From contig NC_057818.1 of NCBI RefSeq assembly GCF_910594005.1, forward strand, positions 12,336,501 to 12,400,500: DNA of 64,000 nt. Reading direction: 5' to 3'. This DNA is from Cervus elaphus. Lineage: Eukaryota > Chordata > Mammalia > Artiodactyla > Cervidae. Shown one piece after another: positions 44,540-56,721 of the stretch. The notes below the pieces were generated by a model. That model saw only the letters and a program-made list of their open reading frames with translations. It was not told the DNA's origin and made no database searches. Made by a program: the position numbers and the translations under genes. Each line of letters opens with the position of its first letter. The first letter of the stretch is position 1.

Positions 44540-44665
44540 CAGGGAGGATGAGCCCTGCTTTCGCAGATGGGAGAAACAGTGCTCAGAAAGGTCTAGGAAC
44601 TTGCCCAATGTCACACAGCTGAGAGGGCAGGGCCAGGGCTAGAGCTAGACCTCTGGTTCCAAGCA
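44540..44665 (+). repeat. MIR element
   Basis: 'agaaaggtctaggaacttgc', 'ccaatgtcacacagctgaga'. Confidence 0.85.
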
Positions 44666-44814
44666 GAGCAGACTGCCGGTCCGGCCACCAAGGGACCAAC
44701 CAAAAGAGTCTTCCAACAGAGCTCTGTTCTTTGTGCAAACATAGGTTTGTTGTTATTTTCAAACATAACAACACCAAAACCAGGAATCGTGCTCACGACC
44801 TGCCCAGGTGCTGC

Positions 44815-45012
44815 TCTGGGCCCTTCAATGGCAGATTTATTTGATCATCTCCACAATTCCAGGAGGTAGGTTTGGGCATTAGCCAAGTACTACATATGGG
44901 GAAACAGAGGCACAGAAAGGCTAACAGACTTTCTGGAAATCACAGGAGGAGGTCGGACTTGGGATTTACACTCAGGCACCTGGTTCAGAATTGGTGAGCT
45001 TAACTGCTGCCC
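44815..45012 (+). repeat. MIR element
   Basis: 'tatggggaaacagaggcaca', 'gaaaggctaacagactttct' and a divergent 3' part. Confidence 0.75.
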
Positions 45013-45164
45013 TATGCCACAGAGGAAAGAAAGGAAGTAGAGAGCAGGTTTGGCTCATGAACAGGATCAAAATTCACTGAGTTTAAGAGCAAAAATCCCC
45101 TGGACCAGTACCCATCGGACAGATTCTGTGATGCACCCACTATCCCCCAGAGAGGGCTGAGGAG

Positions 45165-45265
45165 CTGAGCTCTGCAGATTCCCTCACTGTGTGACCTGCA
45201 CCAGCTCTTCAGCTGGCCTCAGTCTCCCCATCTGTAAAATGGACATATTCCCTTGATCACAAGGG
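45165..45265 (+). repeat. MIR fragment
   Basis: 'cactgtgtgacctgcaccag', 'ctcagtctccccatctgtaa'. Confidence 0.8.
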
Positions 45266-45561
45266 CTCTGAGTATAGTACAACAGGGCAGGGAGAGGAGA
45301 AAAGGTCACAAAAGGATGGGACCTGATCAGGGAGGGTGAGGGCTTAGGAGATGGACAATAGGAGAGAGGGCAGATCAGGCCACTCTGCGGGACAGTGTGG
45401 TCATGGCCCAGCAACACCAGCGTGGCCTGAGAGTCTGTTAGGAATGCGGAACCCCAGCCCCCACCCCCGCCCCAGACTCCAGAGTCCACGTTTTAACAAG
45501 ATCCTCCAGGGAATTTGTATGCACATTAAATTTTGAAAAGCCCTGCCCTGCCTCTCTTCTT

Positions 45562-45695
45562 TCTTTTTTTTTAATTTTATTTTTGGCCCCTCCACGCGGC
45601 AAATGGGATCCTGGTTCCCCAATGAGGGATCGAACGTGTGCCCCCTGCAGTGGAAACACAGGGTCCTGACCATTGGACCACCCAGGGAAGTTTTT
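45562..45695 (-). repeat. CHR-type SINE, antisense
   Basis: 'tttttggcccctccacgcgg', 'gggatcgaacgtgtgccccc' and 'ggaccacccagggaagtttt', followed by (GTTT)n to about 45712. Confidence 0.92.
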
Positions 45696-45849
45696 GTTTG
45701 TTTGTTTTTTTTCCCACTTCACAGGATTCCTGTTTGGCGTGAATAAAATGTAAAGTTCCTGGTACATTATTGACTTTGATAAAGACTAGTTCCTCCTCCC
45801 CTCCACCCTTGCCCGGCATATGATCGCGATGACCCTGGGAAGCCAGCAG

Positions 45850-46065
45850 TTAACAACGGTTGCCCAACGCCTGCACTTTATAGACACAATTTCATTTCAG
45901 CCTCAGTGCCTCTCAGGGTGAAGTAGAAACCACAGTCACCATGTTACAGATGACGAAACAGACACTCAGAGAGGCCCTGTGATGCCCCAGTCACTGTGAC
46001 TGTGGAAAGCTGGGGTGGGGGCAGGGCCCGAGTCGTCTGATGCCCCAGCCCTTGTGATAACCACT
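45850..46065 (+). repeat. MIR element
   Basis: 'tgttacagatgacgaaacag', 'acactcagagaggccctgtg'. Confidence 0.75.
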
Positions 46066-47079
46066 GTGCTCTCCCGCTATGTCACTCCACCTGCCCGTTT
46101 GGGACCGTGGGTTTGTCTGCTGCCTTTCGAAGAGGACCCCCAGGCCCATTCCCACTCCCTCCCTCCGCCATCCTTGGCTTCCCCGGGCCAGGACAGGGGG
46201 CATCTCCTGAGTGAGCACAACCCCCTGGGGGCCAGCTGGGAAACTCTGGACAAATGAGCTGTCCTAGCAGGCAGGCCAGAACTGGTGAGACAGAGAAACA
46301 CAATTCACTGACTTGCAAATGTATGAGCTATCTGGGCTGCTGGGTTTGCATTGTTGACACAATGGCTTTCTGCCTACTGAAGTCACTCTGCTCTGATCCT
46401 CTCACTCAGGGGCGCAAACAGGACAGTGAATGTGATGCGAGCAGTGACGTTTCCAGAAAAGAATGGCCAGTCCCGCCTCTGCATTCCTGAGAGGAACTCC
46501 CCCGGAGCCACTGAGGACCCTGGTGCCGTCTCTGGAAGCATCCTCCTGGGCTGCTCACAACCCTTCTCTTCTATTCGGGAGTTCTGGCTTCTGGCTGCAA
46601 AGCACATTTGGTTCCCTTCCAGGGGGTGAGGCCCCACTCCAGGACACCCCCGTCATTTCCTGGCTGCCATGGCAGGAGGAGAGGCGGGCGTGGGTTCTGA
46701 CCATCTCCTCATTGGAGGGAGGTCGGAGCCAAGGGCCAAGGGTAGGAAGGAAACCACCCAGCTGAGCAGCTGCTGGAAACATCCATGCAGATGCTGCTTT
46801 TAGAACGTGATCTTGTTCCTGAAATAATACCATGGCTGTGCATTCATCTGACAAAATCTTAAAGCCTATGTGCTCGTTCCACGCAAGAGTAATATAACTA
46901 CCTTCCAGAAACTTAAAACAAGAAATCACACATACCCATGCTGGCAGGGGTCCCTGGGCCATGCCCACATCCAGAGACTCCCTAGAAGAACTGAGCAATT
47001 TCCACAGTGAAGATGAGTTAATGGCAGCACAGTTAGGACACAGAACCAGGTCAGAAGGGTGAGACCCACAGCCAGATGT
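46066..47079. other. Intergenic unique stretch
   Basis: No gene or repeat is recognised. A 180-codon minus-strand frame (46555-47097) has no domain I recognise and no exon-like borders. Confidence 0.45.
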
Positions 47080-47230
47080 TATTGCCTGAATGTTCATGTC
47101 CCCTCAAATTTCATACGGTGAAGCCTTCACCCCTAAATGTGATGGCAGCTGGAGATGGGCCTTTAGGGGTGTAATGGGATGGGAATACTTGAACTCATGA
47201 CGGAGAACGAGAAGAGGATTCAGTTAGCCC
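47080..47230 (+). repeat. MaLR-like LTR fragment (probable)
   Basis: 'attgcctgaatgttcatgtc', 'ccctcaaatttcatacggtg', 'aagccttcacccctaaatgt' and 'gatgggcctttaggggtgta' follow the start of a MaLR LTR. Confidence 0.65.
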
Positions 47231-49265
47231 CTCGGTTACTAAACACAGCAGCAGGCACCAAAGGACAGGTGTGCGGCCGCATCACTGAGAGGTTCCCATG
47301 GGGCTTTGCGGCCCGGCTGTCTGCACTGGGCAGAGGGGACATTCTCCCTCCTTGCTCTGATCTGGTCCAGGCTCCCCTCTTCACTGCCATGCGCTCTGGC
47401 AGCCCCCGCGTGAGGTCCTTGGGCTGCACTGCTCTGCCCTCGGGCTCTGTCTGCACTCACCTAGCGGTAGGGAATTTAAAGGAGTCTGTTCCCAACTCCC
47501 ATCCCAGCCCAGGGCTCCCTGCTAGACATTGGCCCTGGGAACGTCTTCCTTTTGTTCCTGGGCTTTTTTCTGTCCATTCTGGCTTCCCAGCCTATGGCTG
47601 CCTTCTTCAGTGCAGCTCTGGGAAGGACTTTCTAACACCTTTTGTTCAGGTGGGAAGGCCACCTTTCCCGCCGGGTCCTGTCTGACTTGCTCGACGTTCT
47701 TTGGGTGGCAGGTAACACGAACCCAGGGCCGGCTCCCACGGGCCCACAATCTGCACAGTCGCAGGCCCGGCTTAGAAGCACCCCCTCACTCTTGGTTTCC
47801 TGCTCTGCTGCTGTCCCCTTGAAATTCTTAGTAACATCTGAACAAGGGGCCCTATGGTTTCCTTTTACACTAAGACCCTGTGTTGTGTGGCTGATCCTGC
47901 ATAAGGCCATTCTAGAACCCTGGATCATCAAAGGGAAGTTCACTGGAAGGCCAGAGACATGCACGTAGTCGGGTCTCACGGCGCTGGAAACAGGGCCTGG
48001 AAAACCAGAAGGAGGTCTCTTCCTCTTTATCTCCACCCCTGGCCCCGCTGGCCCCACTTGCTCCCCGTCGGCACCCCTGCTTAGTCTGTGAACAAGACAC
48101 ACAGGACTGCAGGCCCCACCCAAGATCCCACCTCCTCTGTTCCAGCATCAGCCCTGATGATATCTCATGGGCCAGAGACGCTGACCGGCCTAGCATGGGT
48201 CTGGTGTCCAGCCCTCGGGCAACCAGTTCTGGCCTGCGTGGTGGGTGGGGCAGGGTCCCATCCACACAGCCTCCAGAAAGCAGCAGAGTCAGCAGTTGGC
48301 AAGAAACAAATGTGCCTTGAAACTTCCTGGGACAGGCAGTCCACAGCCCCCAGGCTGCCTCGGCCTGGGGATCATGGCTTAAGATCATGCTCACTCTCCC
48401 ATGAACCTCGCCTCTAGGCTGGAGCGTCTCAAAGCCCATTTGGTGATTGATTGACTGACCTCTGATCTTAAGTCCATCTCCAGCTGAGTTATTGATTGGG
48501 GCAAATCCTATCCCCTCTTGTCATCTCCTTTCTCCTTCAATTTAAAAACAAACCAAACTGAAATAAATAAACAAAACTTCACAAAGAGGCCAGGAGTGTG
48601 AAGGACACAGAGATCTGGGAAATGGCTGGTCTGGGAAAGAAGCTACGCTCATACACACACAATAGAACATGTATTTTCTAAGACGCTGTGAGCAAGCTAT
48701 ATATCTTGGGCCCTTCAAAGTCTGATCCTTAGTAACTCATCGAAAGCATTCTCTGGGGGGACATTCCGAGTTCTGTGTGGGACAGATAGCAGCCGCCCCG
48801 GAGGAAGTTGATTAGACTCTGGGAGATAAATCTTGTTGGCTTCCTTCCTCTCTGAGATGATTACAAGCGAAGTGCTCCCGCGGTCCCCTCCAGGAACAAA
48901 GGCCCTGTGTCCGGCGAGGCCCCCCCCACCTGACCCCTCATGCATTATGAATTGCGATCTCATGATCATTTCATGAAGCTCTGCACCCTGAAGCGGAGCC
49001 CTCCTGGCCCAGCAGGCTGCCCCCCTACCCCGGTGTTGCCCCCTGCCAGCCCCCAGGGACTAAGCCCCAGCCTAAACACCAGCCGGGCCTTCTGTTGATG
49101 CTGCCCTGGCTGACACCTGCAGATGCAGGTTCACTTTTCTGCAAAGCTCTTCCACTTCTCCTGGACAAGCTGGCCCAGACCTGCGGGAGTCCAGACCTGC
49201 AGGAGGCCGGGTGCCCTAAGTGGGTAACAGGCACAGGTTTTGGGAACAGAAGCTGTAGGCTTCAA
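47231..49265. other. Intergenic unique stretch
   Basis: No gene or ruminant repeat is recognised over about 2 kb. The part around 48720-48990 is repeat-free with AT-rich, homeodomain- and GATA-like words (see findings). Confidence 0.45.
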
Positions 49266-49269
49266 AACT

Positions 49270-49435
49270 GCCCAATGCCTGCTTCCCAGCTTCCACTCAG
49301 GAGGCTACTTCCTTGCTCCCTGTCTTCGGCTCCTTGTCTGCAAAAGGGGGTGACGACAATAATGCTGATTTCACAGGGGTGGTGAGAGGCTCAGTGTGAT
49401 CACATGTGTGAAGTGCTTGGCAGAGAGCCTGGCCC
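49270..49435 (+). repeat. MIR element
   Basis: 'tgtctgcaaaagggggtgac', 'acaataatgctgatttcaca' and 'gtgtgaagtgcttggcagag'. Confidence 0.8.
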
Positions 49436-49994
49436 CGGGGAGCAGGGGAGAAACTCCAGCCAGGGCCACTGCAGAATCTGTGAAAATGTTGAGCCCTTGT
49501 TCAAAAGGCAGAAAAAACCTTTTTCTCTTCTTCATCCTTCCCTTCTTCTTCTCTCTGTCTCAATCAATCACAGTGTTCTTCATTTGCTGTGTAATGACAG
49601 GCTCCCCCAGAGGATGGTCACAGGACAGGTGGGTGGAGAGCAGCGAAGGAAACTGGGGGGTTGGTGGCGGGGGAGGGGGGAGCAGTGAGCCAGTGACTCA
49701 AACTCATTCTGGGAAGCAGAGAGGTAGTGGCAGGCAGACCCATCGAGCCCCCAGCACACACACGGTTGTCCCATCACACATCACATACAACACACTCACA
49801 TAAAGATAAAATTATAAAGAATTTTGAGAAGCCTCCTACAAGTACTAAACCCCAAGCCCAGGCCCACCCGAGTGCAGGGCCATCTGCCTGGGAGGCCTGA
49901 CTGCAGAGATGACTTCAGTTTATCCATCACCCTGATTCTTGGATTCAAGAAGCCATTTATGGAATAAACACTTTTTAACCATTCGGTAGGAGCT

Positions 49995-50356
49995 ACTAAA
50001 GTTGTGGTTCTGGAGAAGACTCTTGAGAGTCCCTTGGATAGCAAAGAGATCAAACCAGTCAATCCTAAAGAAAATCTACCCGAAATGTTCATTGGAAGGA
50101 CTGACGCTGAGGCTGAAGTTATAGTACTTTGTCCACCTGATGTGAAGAGCCCACTCTTGAAAAAGACCCTGATGCTGGGCCAGATTGAGGGCAGGAGGAG
50201 AAGAGGGTGACAGAAGATGAGATGGTTGGATGGCATCATTGACTCAATGGACATGAGTTTGAGCAAGCTCCAGGAGACAGTGAAGGACAGGGAAGCTGGG
50301 TGCGCTTCAGACCATGGGGTCACAAAGAGTCGGTCACAACTGAGTGACTGAACAAC
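49995..50356 (+). repeat. BovB LINE 3' end
   Basis: 'ctggagaagactcttgagag', 'gatggcatcattgactcaat' and 'gtcacaactgagtgactgaa'. 5' truncated. The 266-codon minus-strand frame across it is an antisense shadow. Confidence 0.95.
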
Positions 50357-50359
50357 AAC

Positions 50360-50545
50360 TAAAGCTGCACATGGACATATACCACAGCCAGAAATTTCTC
50401 TCCTCTGTATACACCCAACAGGGACGCCTACATGAGTGACAACTTGCGCTAGAATGTTCTTTGCAGCACTGCTCACAAGAGCCCTATATGGAAATATGAA
50501 AACCAAACGCCCACCAACTGTAAAATTCTTAAACAAATGTGGTCT
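50360..50545 (+). repeat. Old L1-like fragment
   Basis: 'gtatacacccaacagggacg' and 'ttctttgcagcactgctcac' resemble an old L1 3' region. Confidence 0.55.
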
Positions 50546-50929
50546 TCCCAGGTGATGGAAGTCACACAGAAGGAAGAATGACAAGTATGACGACAACAGG
50601 GCTGGATCTCAGACGTAACTGTGGGGATGGTTTAGGGGGTTAAGGAGAAGACGCAGGCCCCTCCCCCAGTGCAGCCCCCAGATCCTAGGTTTCCTTTGCC
50701 CTCTATCTCCTTACATGATTTCGTGACATTGAGACTATCTCTTGAGGACAATGGTGATGAAAGACAACCAGTGTCTTCAACCGGCCATTCAATATGGTGC
50801 CGAGGCATTCTCCTGGTGGCATCTGTGGACCTTGTTTGACTCCAACTAACACTGGATGAGAACCTGCTATGTGTTCAGTATTAGGGGACAAGGATGAGGA
50901 TGTCCTTGTCCTCCAAGAGCTCAGGATCT

Positions 50930-51065
50930 GGGAACTTCCCAAGCACTCCAGTGGTTAAGACTCCATCCTTCCACTGCAGAGGGCGAGGGTTCGATCCGTG
51001 GTCAAGAAACTAGGATGCCTCGAGGCAGGGCCAAAAAGTAAAATAAATAACATTTTTTTTAAATT
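50930..51065 (+). repeat. CHR-type SINE
   Basis: 'gggaacttcccaagcactcc', 'gggttcgatccgtggtcaag' and an A/T-rich end. Confidence 0.9.
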
Positions 51066-51234
51066 AAAAAAAATTTTTAAAAAAGAGCCCAAGATCTATG
51101 ACATAGAAAATTCCAGGGGCTCAGAATCAGCTGGGCCTCAACCCACAATGGGTGTACTGACACGCCAATACCAGCATCCTGTCATTTCTATTTATCATGT
51201 AGGAAATAGTCACATGAGCGCCAAGCTCAGCTCC

Positions 51235-51465
51235 AAGACGGTTCACTGCAGCATTGTTTAAAATAGTGAAAAAATTTAAACAACAAGGTCCTACTGTAAA
51301 GCACAGGGAACTGTATTCTATATCATGTGATAAATCATGATGGAAAATAATATGAAAAAGAATATGTACATACATATAACTGAGTCATTCTGCCATACAG
51401 CAGAAATTAACACCACCTTGTAAATCAATGATACTTCAATAAAATGTTTTAAAAGACTAAAACAG
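51235..51465 (+). repeat. L1 tail
   Basis: 'aaggtcctactgtaaagcac', 'tcatgtgataaatcatgatg' and 'cagcagaaattaacaccacc'. Confidence 0.9.
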
Positions 51466-52184
51466 GTGAAAATTTTAAAATAACCTACGTTTCCAATGAT
51501 GAGAGATTGGACCAGAGAGGGACAGAAAAAGAAAATGAGGGACTACTGCAGAGCCACCGGAGATCACACTGGAGAAGACCATGGACGAGCTGGCCAGGCC
51601 TGGGATGAGCAGATACTGTACCCAACGTGCAAGTCCACAGGTGTACCTAGAGGAGACCTGAGACTCCCGGATCGGAGACAACGGACTTCATCTCTCACCG
51701 CAGCTGGCCTCCTGGCCCAGGTCCCCCGGGGTGACGTGAGGGGGGCCCCAGAGGGTGCCGCACACACTGCCCATCATCCCCTGCTGGGGAACCCTGAGCT
51801 TAGGGCACCCGGGTCTCTTCTGGGGGGCAGGCAGCCTGCTGACCTCGTCTTGGAAGGTGATTCTGTATTACACTGAGCAGAAACCAATCTTGTCCTCTTG
51901 TTGAGGGGGAAGCACCACGTCTAACTACCACTATACAAACATCCTTGAACAGAGGGTCCATGCTTCTGCCTGAAAACATGCAGAAACCTGAGAGACCCAC
52001 AGAGAACAGCTCCCAGTGACAGAGAAAAACCCAGGTCACTGCGAAACAGGTTACCAAACATTCCCTCTGTTACGATGTTGAGTAAACACACATGCATGTT
52101 AGATAAGTACTGAGAGTGGACTGGCAAAATATATTCACAAATGGCTTTGGGTTGGTTTTTTTTTTTGTTTTTTTTTTTAATAAT
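51466..52184. other. Intergenic stretch, unassigned
   Basis: No gene or repeat is recognised; a T-rich run lies at 52156-52180. Confidence 0.4.
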
Positions 52185-52189
52185 TATTC

Positions 52190-52380
52190 CTTGATAGTTC
52201 AGCTGGTAAAGAATCCACTTGCAATGTAGGAGACCTGGTGGGTTCGATCCCTGGGTTGGGAAGATGCCCTGGAGAAGGGAAAGGCTACCCACTCCAGTAT
52301 TCTGGCCTGGAGAATTCCATGGACTATATAGTCCATGGGGTTGCAAAGAGTCAGACACGACTAAGAGACTTTCATACACA
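52190..52380 (+). repeat. Bov-tA SINE
   Basis: 'tgatagttcagctggtaaag', 'gggttcgatccctgggttgg' and 'cagacacgactaagagactt'. Confidence 0.95.
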
Positions 52381-52382
52381 TT

Positions 52383-52748
52383 TATTTGGCTGTGCCAGGT
52401 CTTACAGTGCAGTGTGTTGGACCTTTAGTTGTGGCACGCAGGATCTTTTTTTTTTTAGTGTTTTAGTTGGTTTTTTTTAATTGCTTTACAATGCTGTGTT
52501 GGTTTCTGCTGTATCAGTCATAATCACATATATGTCCCCTCTCTTGAACCTCCCCCCACAGCCCTCCGTCCCACTTCGGTAGGTCATCACAGAGCACCAG
52601 GCTGGGCTCCCTGTGTAACACAGTGACTTAGTTGTAGCATGCAAAGTCTTAGTTGCACCATGCGGGATCTAGTTCTCTGACCAGGGGTGGAACCCGAGCC
52701 CCCTGTACTGGGAGCACAGTCAGCCACTGGACCGCCAGGGAAGCCCCG
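52383..52748 (-). repeat. CHR-type SINE split by an L1 3' end, both antisense
   Basis: The outer parts ('tttggctgtgccaggtctta' and 'ctgaccaggggtggaacccg' to 'gaccgccagggaagcccc') form one reversed CHR SINE. The middle, about 52450-52635, is a reversed L1 3' end ('attgctttacaatgctgtgt', 'tcatcacagagcaccaggct'). Confidence 0.88.
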
Positions 52749-52849
52749 ACATTTCATGTTCACAGAGGGTTTCTCTCTGAGTATTCTAAAGTCTCTGTAA
52801 TGAACAGATAATGGTTTTATATGCAGGAAAATACACCTAAAAAATAGCT

Positions 52850-53045
52850 CTAATAGCTAAAAATAAACAGCTAGACCTTGCTGTATGTTTACGAAACACC
52901 AAACCCTGTTCTAAGCACATGACATGTGTTGCCTCATTCAATCCTCACAACAAACCATGAGGCAGACACTGTATATTGTCCCCATTTTCCAGACCAAGCA
53001 AAGTGAGACCTGGAGCGGCTACACGGTGGGAAATCAGCATAACTA
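52850..53045 (+). repeat. MIR element
   Basis: 'ctgttctaagcacatgacat', 'cattcaatcctcacaacaaa' and 'ttgtccccattttccagacc'. Confidence 0.88.
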
Positions 53046-53269
53046 GGGTTCTGGACCTGAGTAGAGTGGACACAGACTTCATGCTCTTAAAACCACTTTC
53101 CTATATGCCTGGAATAAAGGCTTATTATTAAAAGAGGAAAAGCTCTCTTAGCAGCAGCCCTTGTATTCACAGATGTAACGATAAACCTAAAAACAGACAG
53201 GAATATTTTCTCTGCACTCAGAAAGTTAAATGAATCTAAAACCAACCACAGTTGGACAGGAAGACTGTG

Positions 53270-53497
53270 TGCGTGTGTGCTAAGTTGCCTCAGTCGTGTC
53301 CGACTCTTTGCGACCCCAGGGACTATAGCCTGCCAGGCTCCTCTGTCCCTGGGCTTCTCCAGGCAAGAACATTGGAGTGGGTTGCCATGCCCTCCTCCAG
53401 GGGATCTTCCCAACCCAGGGATCGAACTCACGTCTTCCATGTCTCCTGCATTGCAGGAGCATTCTTTACCCACTGAAGCCACCTGGGAAGCCCAAGG
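53270..53497 (-). repeat. Bov-tA SINE, antisense
   Basis: 'gcctcagtcgtgtccgactc', 'ctccaggcaagaacattgga', 'agggatcgaactcacgtctt' and 'cacctgggaagccc'. Confidence 0.96.
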
Positions 53498-53989
53498 AAC
53501 ATAGTGTAATAACATGCAAATGCTTATGAATGAGTTCAAAAGGCAGAATGTATAATTTATGCAGAGCAATTCTGCACAAACAAACATATATCCAGAGGAG
53601 GGAGAAAGCCCTAGAACACGGTACACAAAGATGCTACCATATTTGCTTTAGGGGGTGACTTCTCAGGGATATTTTTTTCTACTTTTCCTGAATTTCCTTT
53701 TATAATGAGAGGTGTTATAAAAATTTAAGAAGCAAGACAAAAACACCAACGAAGCTAATCTCAGACCATGAGGGCTAATTCAGACTGTCAAGTTCAACCC
53801 AGCCATAGTTTACAAACTGGCTGCCAGCTGGCCTAATCTGCCTAAAGAATGTTTTACTTGGCTGAATCCTTGTTTAAACAAATATTCATTGCTTTCTGTC
53901 ACTATAAAGTAGGGAGATTTCACACCAAATTCAGCTTTCTCTGAATGTCTGCCTCCCTATAACATAGCAATTCCACCCCTGTAATTTGA

Positions 53990-54150
53990 TAGAAATGTGT
54001 TCGTCTGTACCTCAAAAGGCCCAAACTAAAGTATTCATAGCAGCTCTCTCATTATTAGCCTCACACACTCAAATGCCCATTGCAGCACAATGACTCAATC
54101 GATTGTGGTACGTTCATACCGTGAAATACGGTACAGAAGTTGCAAGTGAA
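53990..54150 (+). repeat. Old L1-like fragment
   Basis: 'tattcatagcagctctctca' and 'gattgtggtacgttcatacc' resemble a divergent old L1 3' region. 53498-53989 holds nothing recognised. Confidence 0.55.
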
Positions 54151-54231
54151 TGATTTTCAGCTGAGCCCCAAACTTGTCTGGATTTCTGACATAATGTGGG
54201 GTAAAGAAGCCAGACACAGAAGTACACGTCG

Positions 54232-54365
54232 GGGACTTCCCTGGCAGTCCAGTGGTCAAGACTAGGTGTTTCCAATGCCAGGGGTGCAGGTTCAGTCTCT
54301 GGTTGGTGAGCTAAAATCCCACATGCCTGGCAGCCAAAAACACCAACACATGAAACAAACAATAT
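54232..54365 (+). repeat. CHR-type SINE
   Basis: 'ggggacttccctggcagtcc', 'ggttcagtctctggttggtg' and 'catgcctggcagccaaaaac'. Confidence 0.9.
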
Positions 54366-54839
54366 TGTAACAAGTTCAATAAAGACTTTAAAACTGGTCC
54401 CCATTTTAAAAACAAAATAGGAAGTATACCCTGGATGTAAAGTGTTGATACTATGCAAACCAGCAGAGCTGATGTCCAGGGTTAGACGTTGGGACAGTGG
54501 CCCCCTCTGGGGGTGGGGGATGGGCAGTGATGGTGGGGGATTGGGAGGAAGGTGGGATTTCAGGGCAGGTGTGCCCTGCTTCTGATGTGGGTGCTCAACT
54601 GTGTGTTCAGTTCTCAAAGGTCCATCTAGCTGGACACTTGAACACCTTTTGCGGGGCATGAATGTTGTACGCTAATATGAAAAACTTTAAAATGACAAGA
54701 GCAAATACGGCAAATCTTAACACGAGACAAAATAGAAAGCTCTGGTTTCTCTGGACAAATGAACAGCCCTAGAAAGCCGAGCCCTCGTTCCCACACAGTC
54801 AACCTGGGCATGACCCCCCTAACTGCCTCAGCCAGCCCT

Positions 54840-54925
54840 TGGTTGGACCCTGCGAACCTCTCACTTCTGAGATGAGGAAGCTGAGACTTGGAGAGGAAGC
54901 AGCCTACTGAGGTCACACACCGATG
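54840..54925 (+). repeat. MIR fragment
   Basis: 'gatgaggaagctgagacttg', 'ctactgaggtcacacacc'. Confidence 0.7.
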
Positions 54926-55437
54926 CTGACGGAGACTGGCAGCTGGGACCCCGGTTTCCGGGCCCTCAGGACACCATCCCATGCGGAACAGGTTAACTGC
55001 ATCTGAGCTGGAAGGAAGCCAAGCCACATTTGAGATTACCACTGTAATAGGACTATGAGTGCAGGAAAGAGGCCAGCGGCCCGAACCCTCTGGATTCTCA
55101 CTTCACTGACTGCCTGGAAGAAGACTGTGCTTCAAGCGTGGCAACTCTTGATTTTTCTCGCAATTTTTAAAAAATTGGGAAAAGGATACTGAGCATTTTG
55201 TGAGGTCCAAGCTGAGAGGCGACTCTGCTGGGAGCAGGAGCATTAGGAACCCACCCCAGGATCCGGGGGACCTGTGGGCGTTGATGCAGGCAGGTGTCCC
55301 GTGGGCCAGAAAAATCTCTGTGACACAGAAATGGAAAATCCTGGGGTCAGATCCTTCACCAACCTGTATCCATATATTGTCAGCAATTCCATGGGGCAAC
55401 TTCCAGGAGAAGGAAAATGGGGCTTAAAATCTTCTCC
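54926..55437. other. Intergenic stretch, nothing recognised
   Basis: No gene or repeat is recognised. Confidence 0.4.
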
Positions 55438-55760
55438 CCAGGATTTTCCTGGTGGCTCAGCAGTACAGAATCTGCCTGCCAATGCAAGCGACAAGGGTTC
55501 AATCCCTGATTTAGGAAGATTCCACATGCCGTGGAGCAACGAAGCCCGTGGCCACAACTACTAAGCCTGTGCTCTAGAGCCCAGGGTTGCAACTACTGAG
55601 CTCACTCACTGCAACTACTGTGCTCTGCAAAAAGAGAAGCCACTGCAATGAGATGCCCAAGTTCTGCAACTAGAGTAGCTGCCACTCATGGGAACTAGAG
55701 ATAACCCCAAGCAGCCACGAAGATACCCAGCACAGCCAAAAATAAATTAAAAACATAAAA
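55438..55760 (+). repeat. Long tRNA-Glu SINE (CHR-2-like)
   Basis: 'ggattttcctggtggctcag', 'gggttcaatccctgatttag', repeated 'caactactgagc' units and 'agatacccagcacagccaaa'. Confidence 0.93.
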
Positions 55761-55761
55761 A

Positions 55762-55860
55762 GAATCCATGTTTCCACTGTAAGGGGCTCAGGTTCAATCC
55801 CTGATTAGGGACCTAAGATCCCGTGTGCTGCTCAGCGTGGCCAAAAAAATAAAACAAAAA
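55762..55860 (+). repeat. CHR-type SINE, short
   Basis: 'tccatgtttccactgtaagg', 'ggttcaatccctgattaggg' and 'ctgctcagcgtggccaaaaa'. Confidence 0.88.
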
Positions 55861-56164
55861 TCTTCTCTCCAACAGGATGCCTGAAATTCCAGTATGAAAG
55901 CCTCCATCCTTGTCGTCTCCTGGAAGGACACTGCTCTGCTGCTCTCAGTCCTTGATCCTCACCCTGGAGGAAGGTGCAGAGAGCAAATGTTCTATGGTAG
56001 GGGCCAGACACCTGGGGTCCAGGGGCAGGGAAGACGCAGGTCCCCTCCATGAACTCCACTGAGCACTTCCTGTGTTAGGGGAGGTCCTCATCCTCCAGAG
56101 AGGGCACTGGATGGACAGAGAATTATAACAGATTCGTGGACAGATCTCCCGGCACATGGGTGGG

Positions 56165-56338
56165 AAGAGAGTTCAAGTGGCTTAGCTTCACTAAGCCTCT
56201 GTTCCCTTGTCTGCAAACTGGGGCTAACAACAAGTGCCCTCTGAAGACTGGCGTGAAGACAGATGAGAAAGTCAGGTCAACCACTAAGCACAGTGCCTGG
56301 CAGGCAGTATGTGCTTAATAAATGCCAGCGAGGGAGGA
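56165..56338 (+). repeat. MIR element
   Basis: 'cttcactaagcctctgttcc', 'cttgtctgcaaactggggct' and 'agcacagtgcctggcaggca' with 'tgcttaataaatgccagc'. Confidence 0.92.
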
Positions 56339-56721
56339 GGGGTCTGGCCTGGGAATTCCCACCAGCTGAGTATGAAACCAAATCCCCCTAAAACCAAATT
56401 CCCTTACCAATTCATGGTCAATCTCTCTATCCAAAACATTACTCCCTTTCTTGTCCCCTTTGACCTTAATTCTGTGCTAACTGAACACTAATCAACTAGA
56501 ATCAGATGACTAAGATTGCTGTTGTCGATAAGTACTAAAAACACTACATAGGTATCATCATAAATGTACAAATTCGGGTTGTTTATCCAGGGCAAAATCA
56601 ACTCACAGGACTCCCACTCCCCACCCCACCCCCCCAGCCAGGGACCACCTGACCAGAGAATCATAAACCAGAGATATCCTGACTCCCAAAGCTATGATTA
56701 AGAAAATGTCGCGGAAATGTC

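Noticed and set aside
49796..50596. 266-codon minus-strand open frame
   Set aside because: Its centre is the antisense of a BovB 3' end (49995-50356), a common false frame in ruminant DNA.
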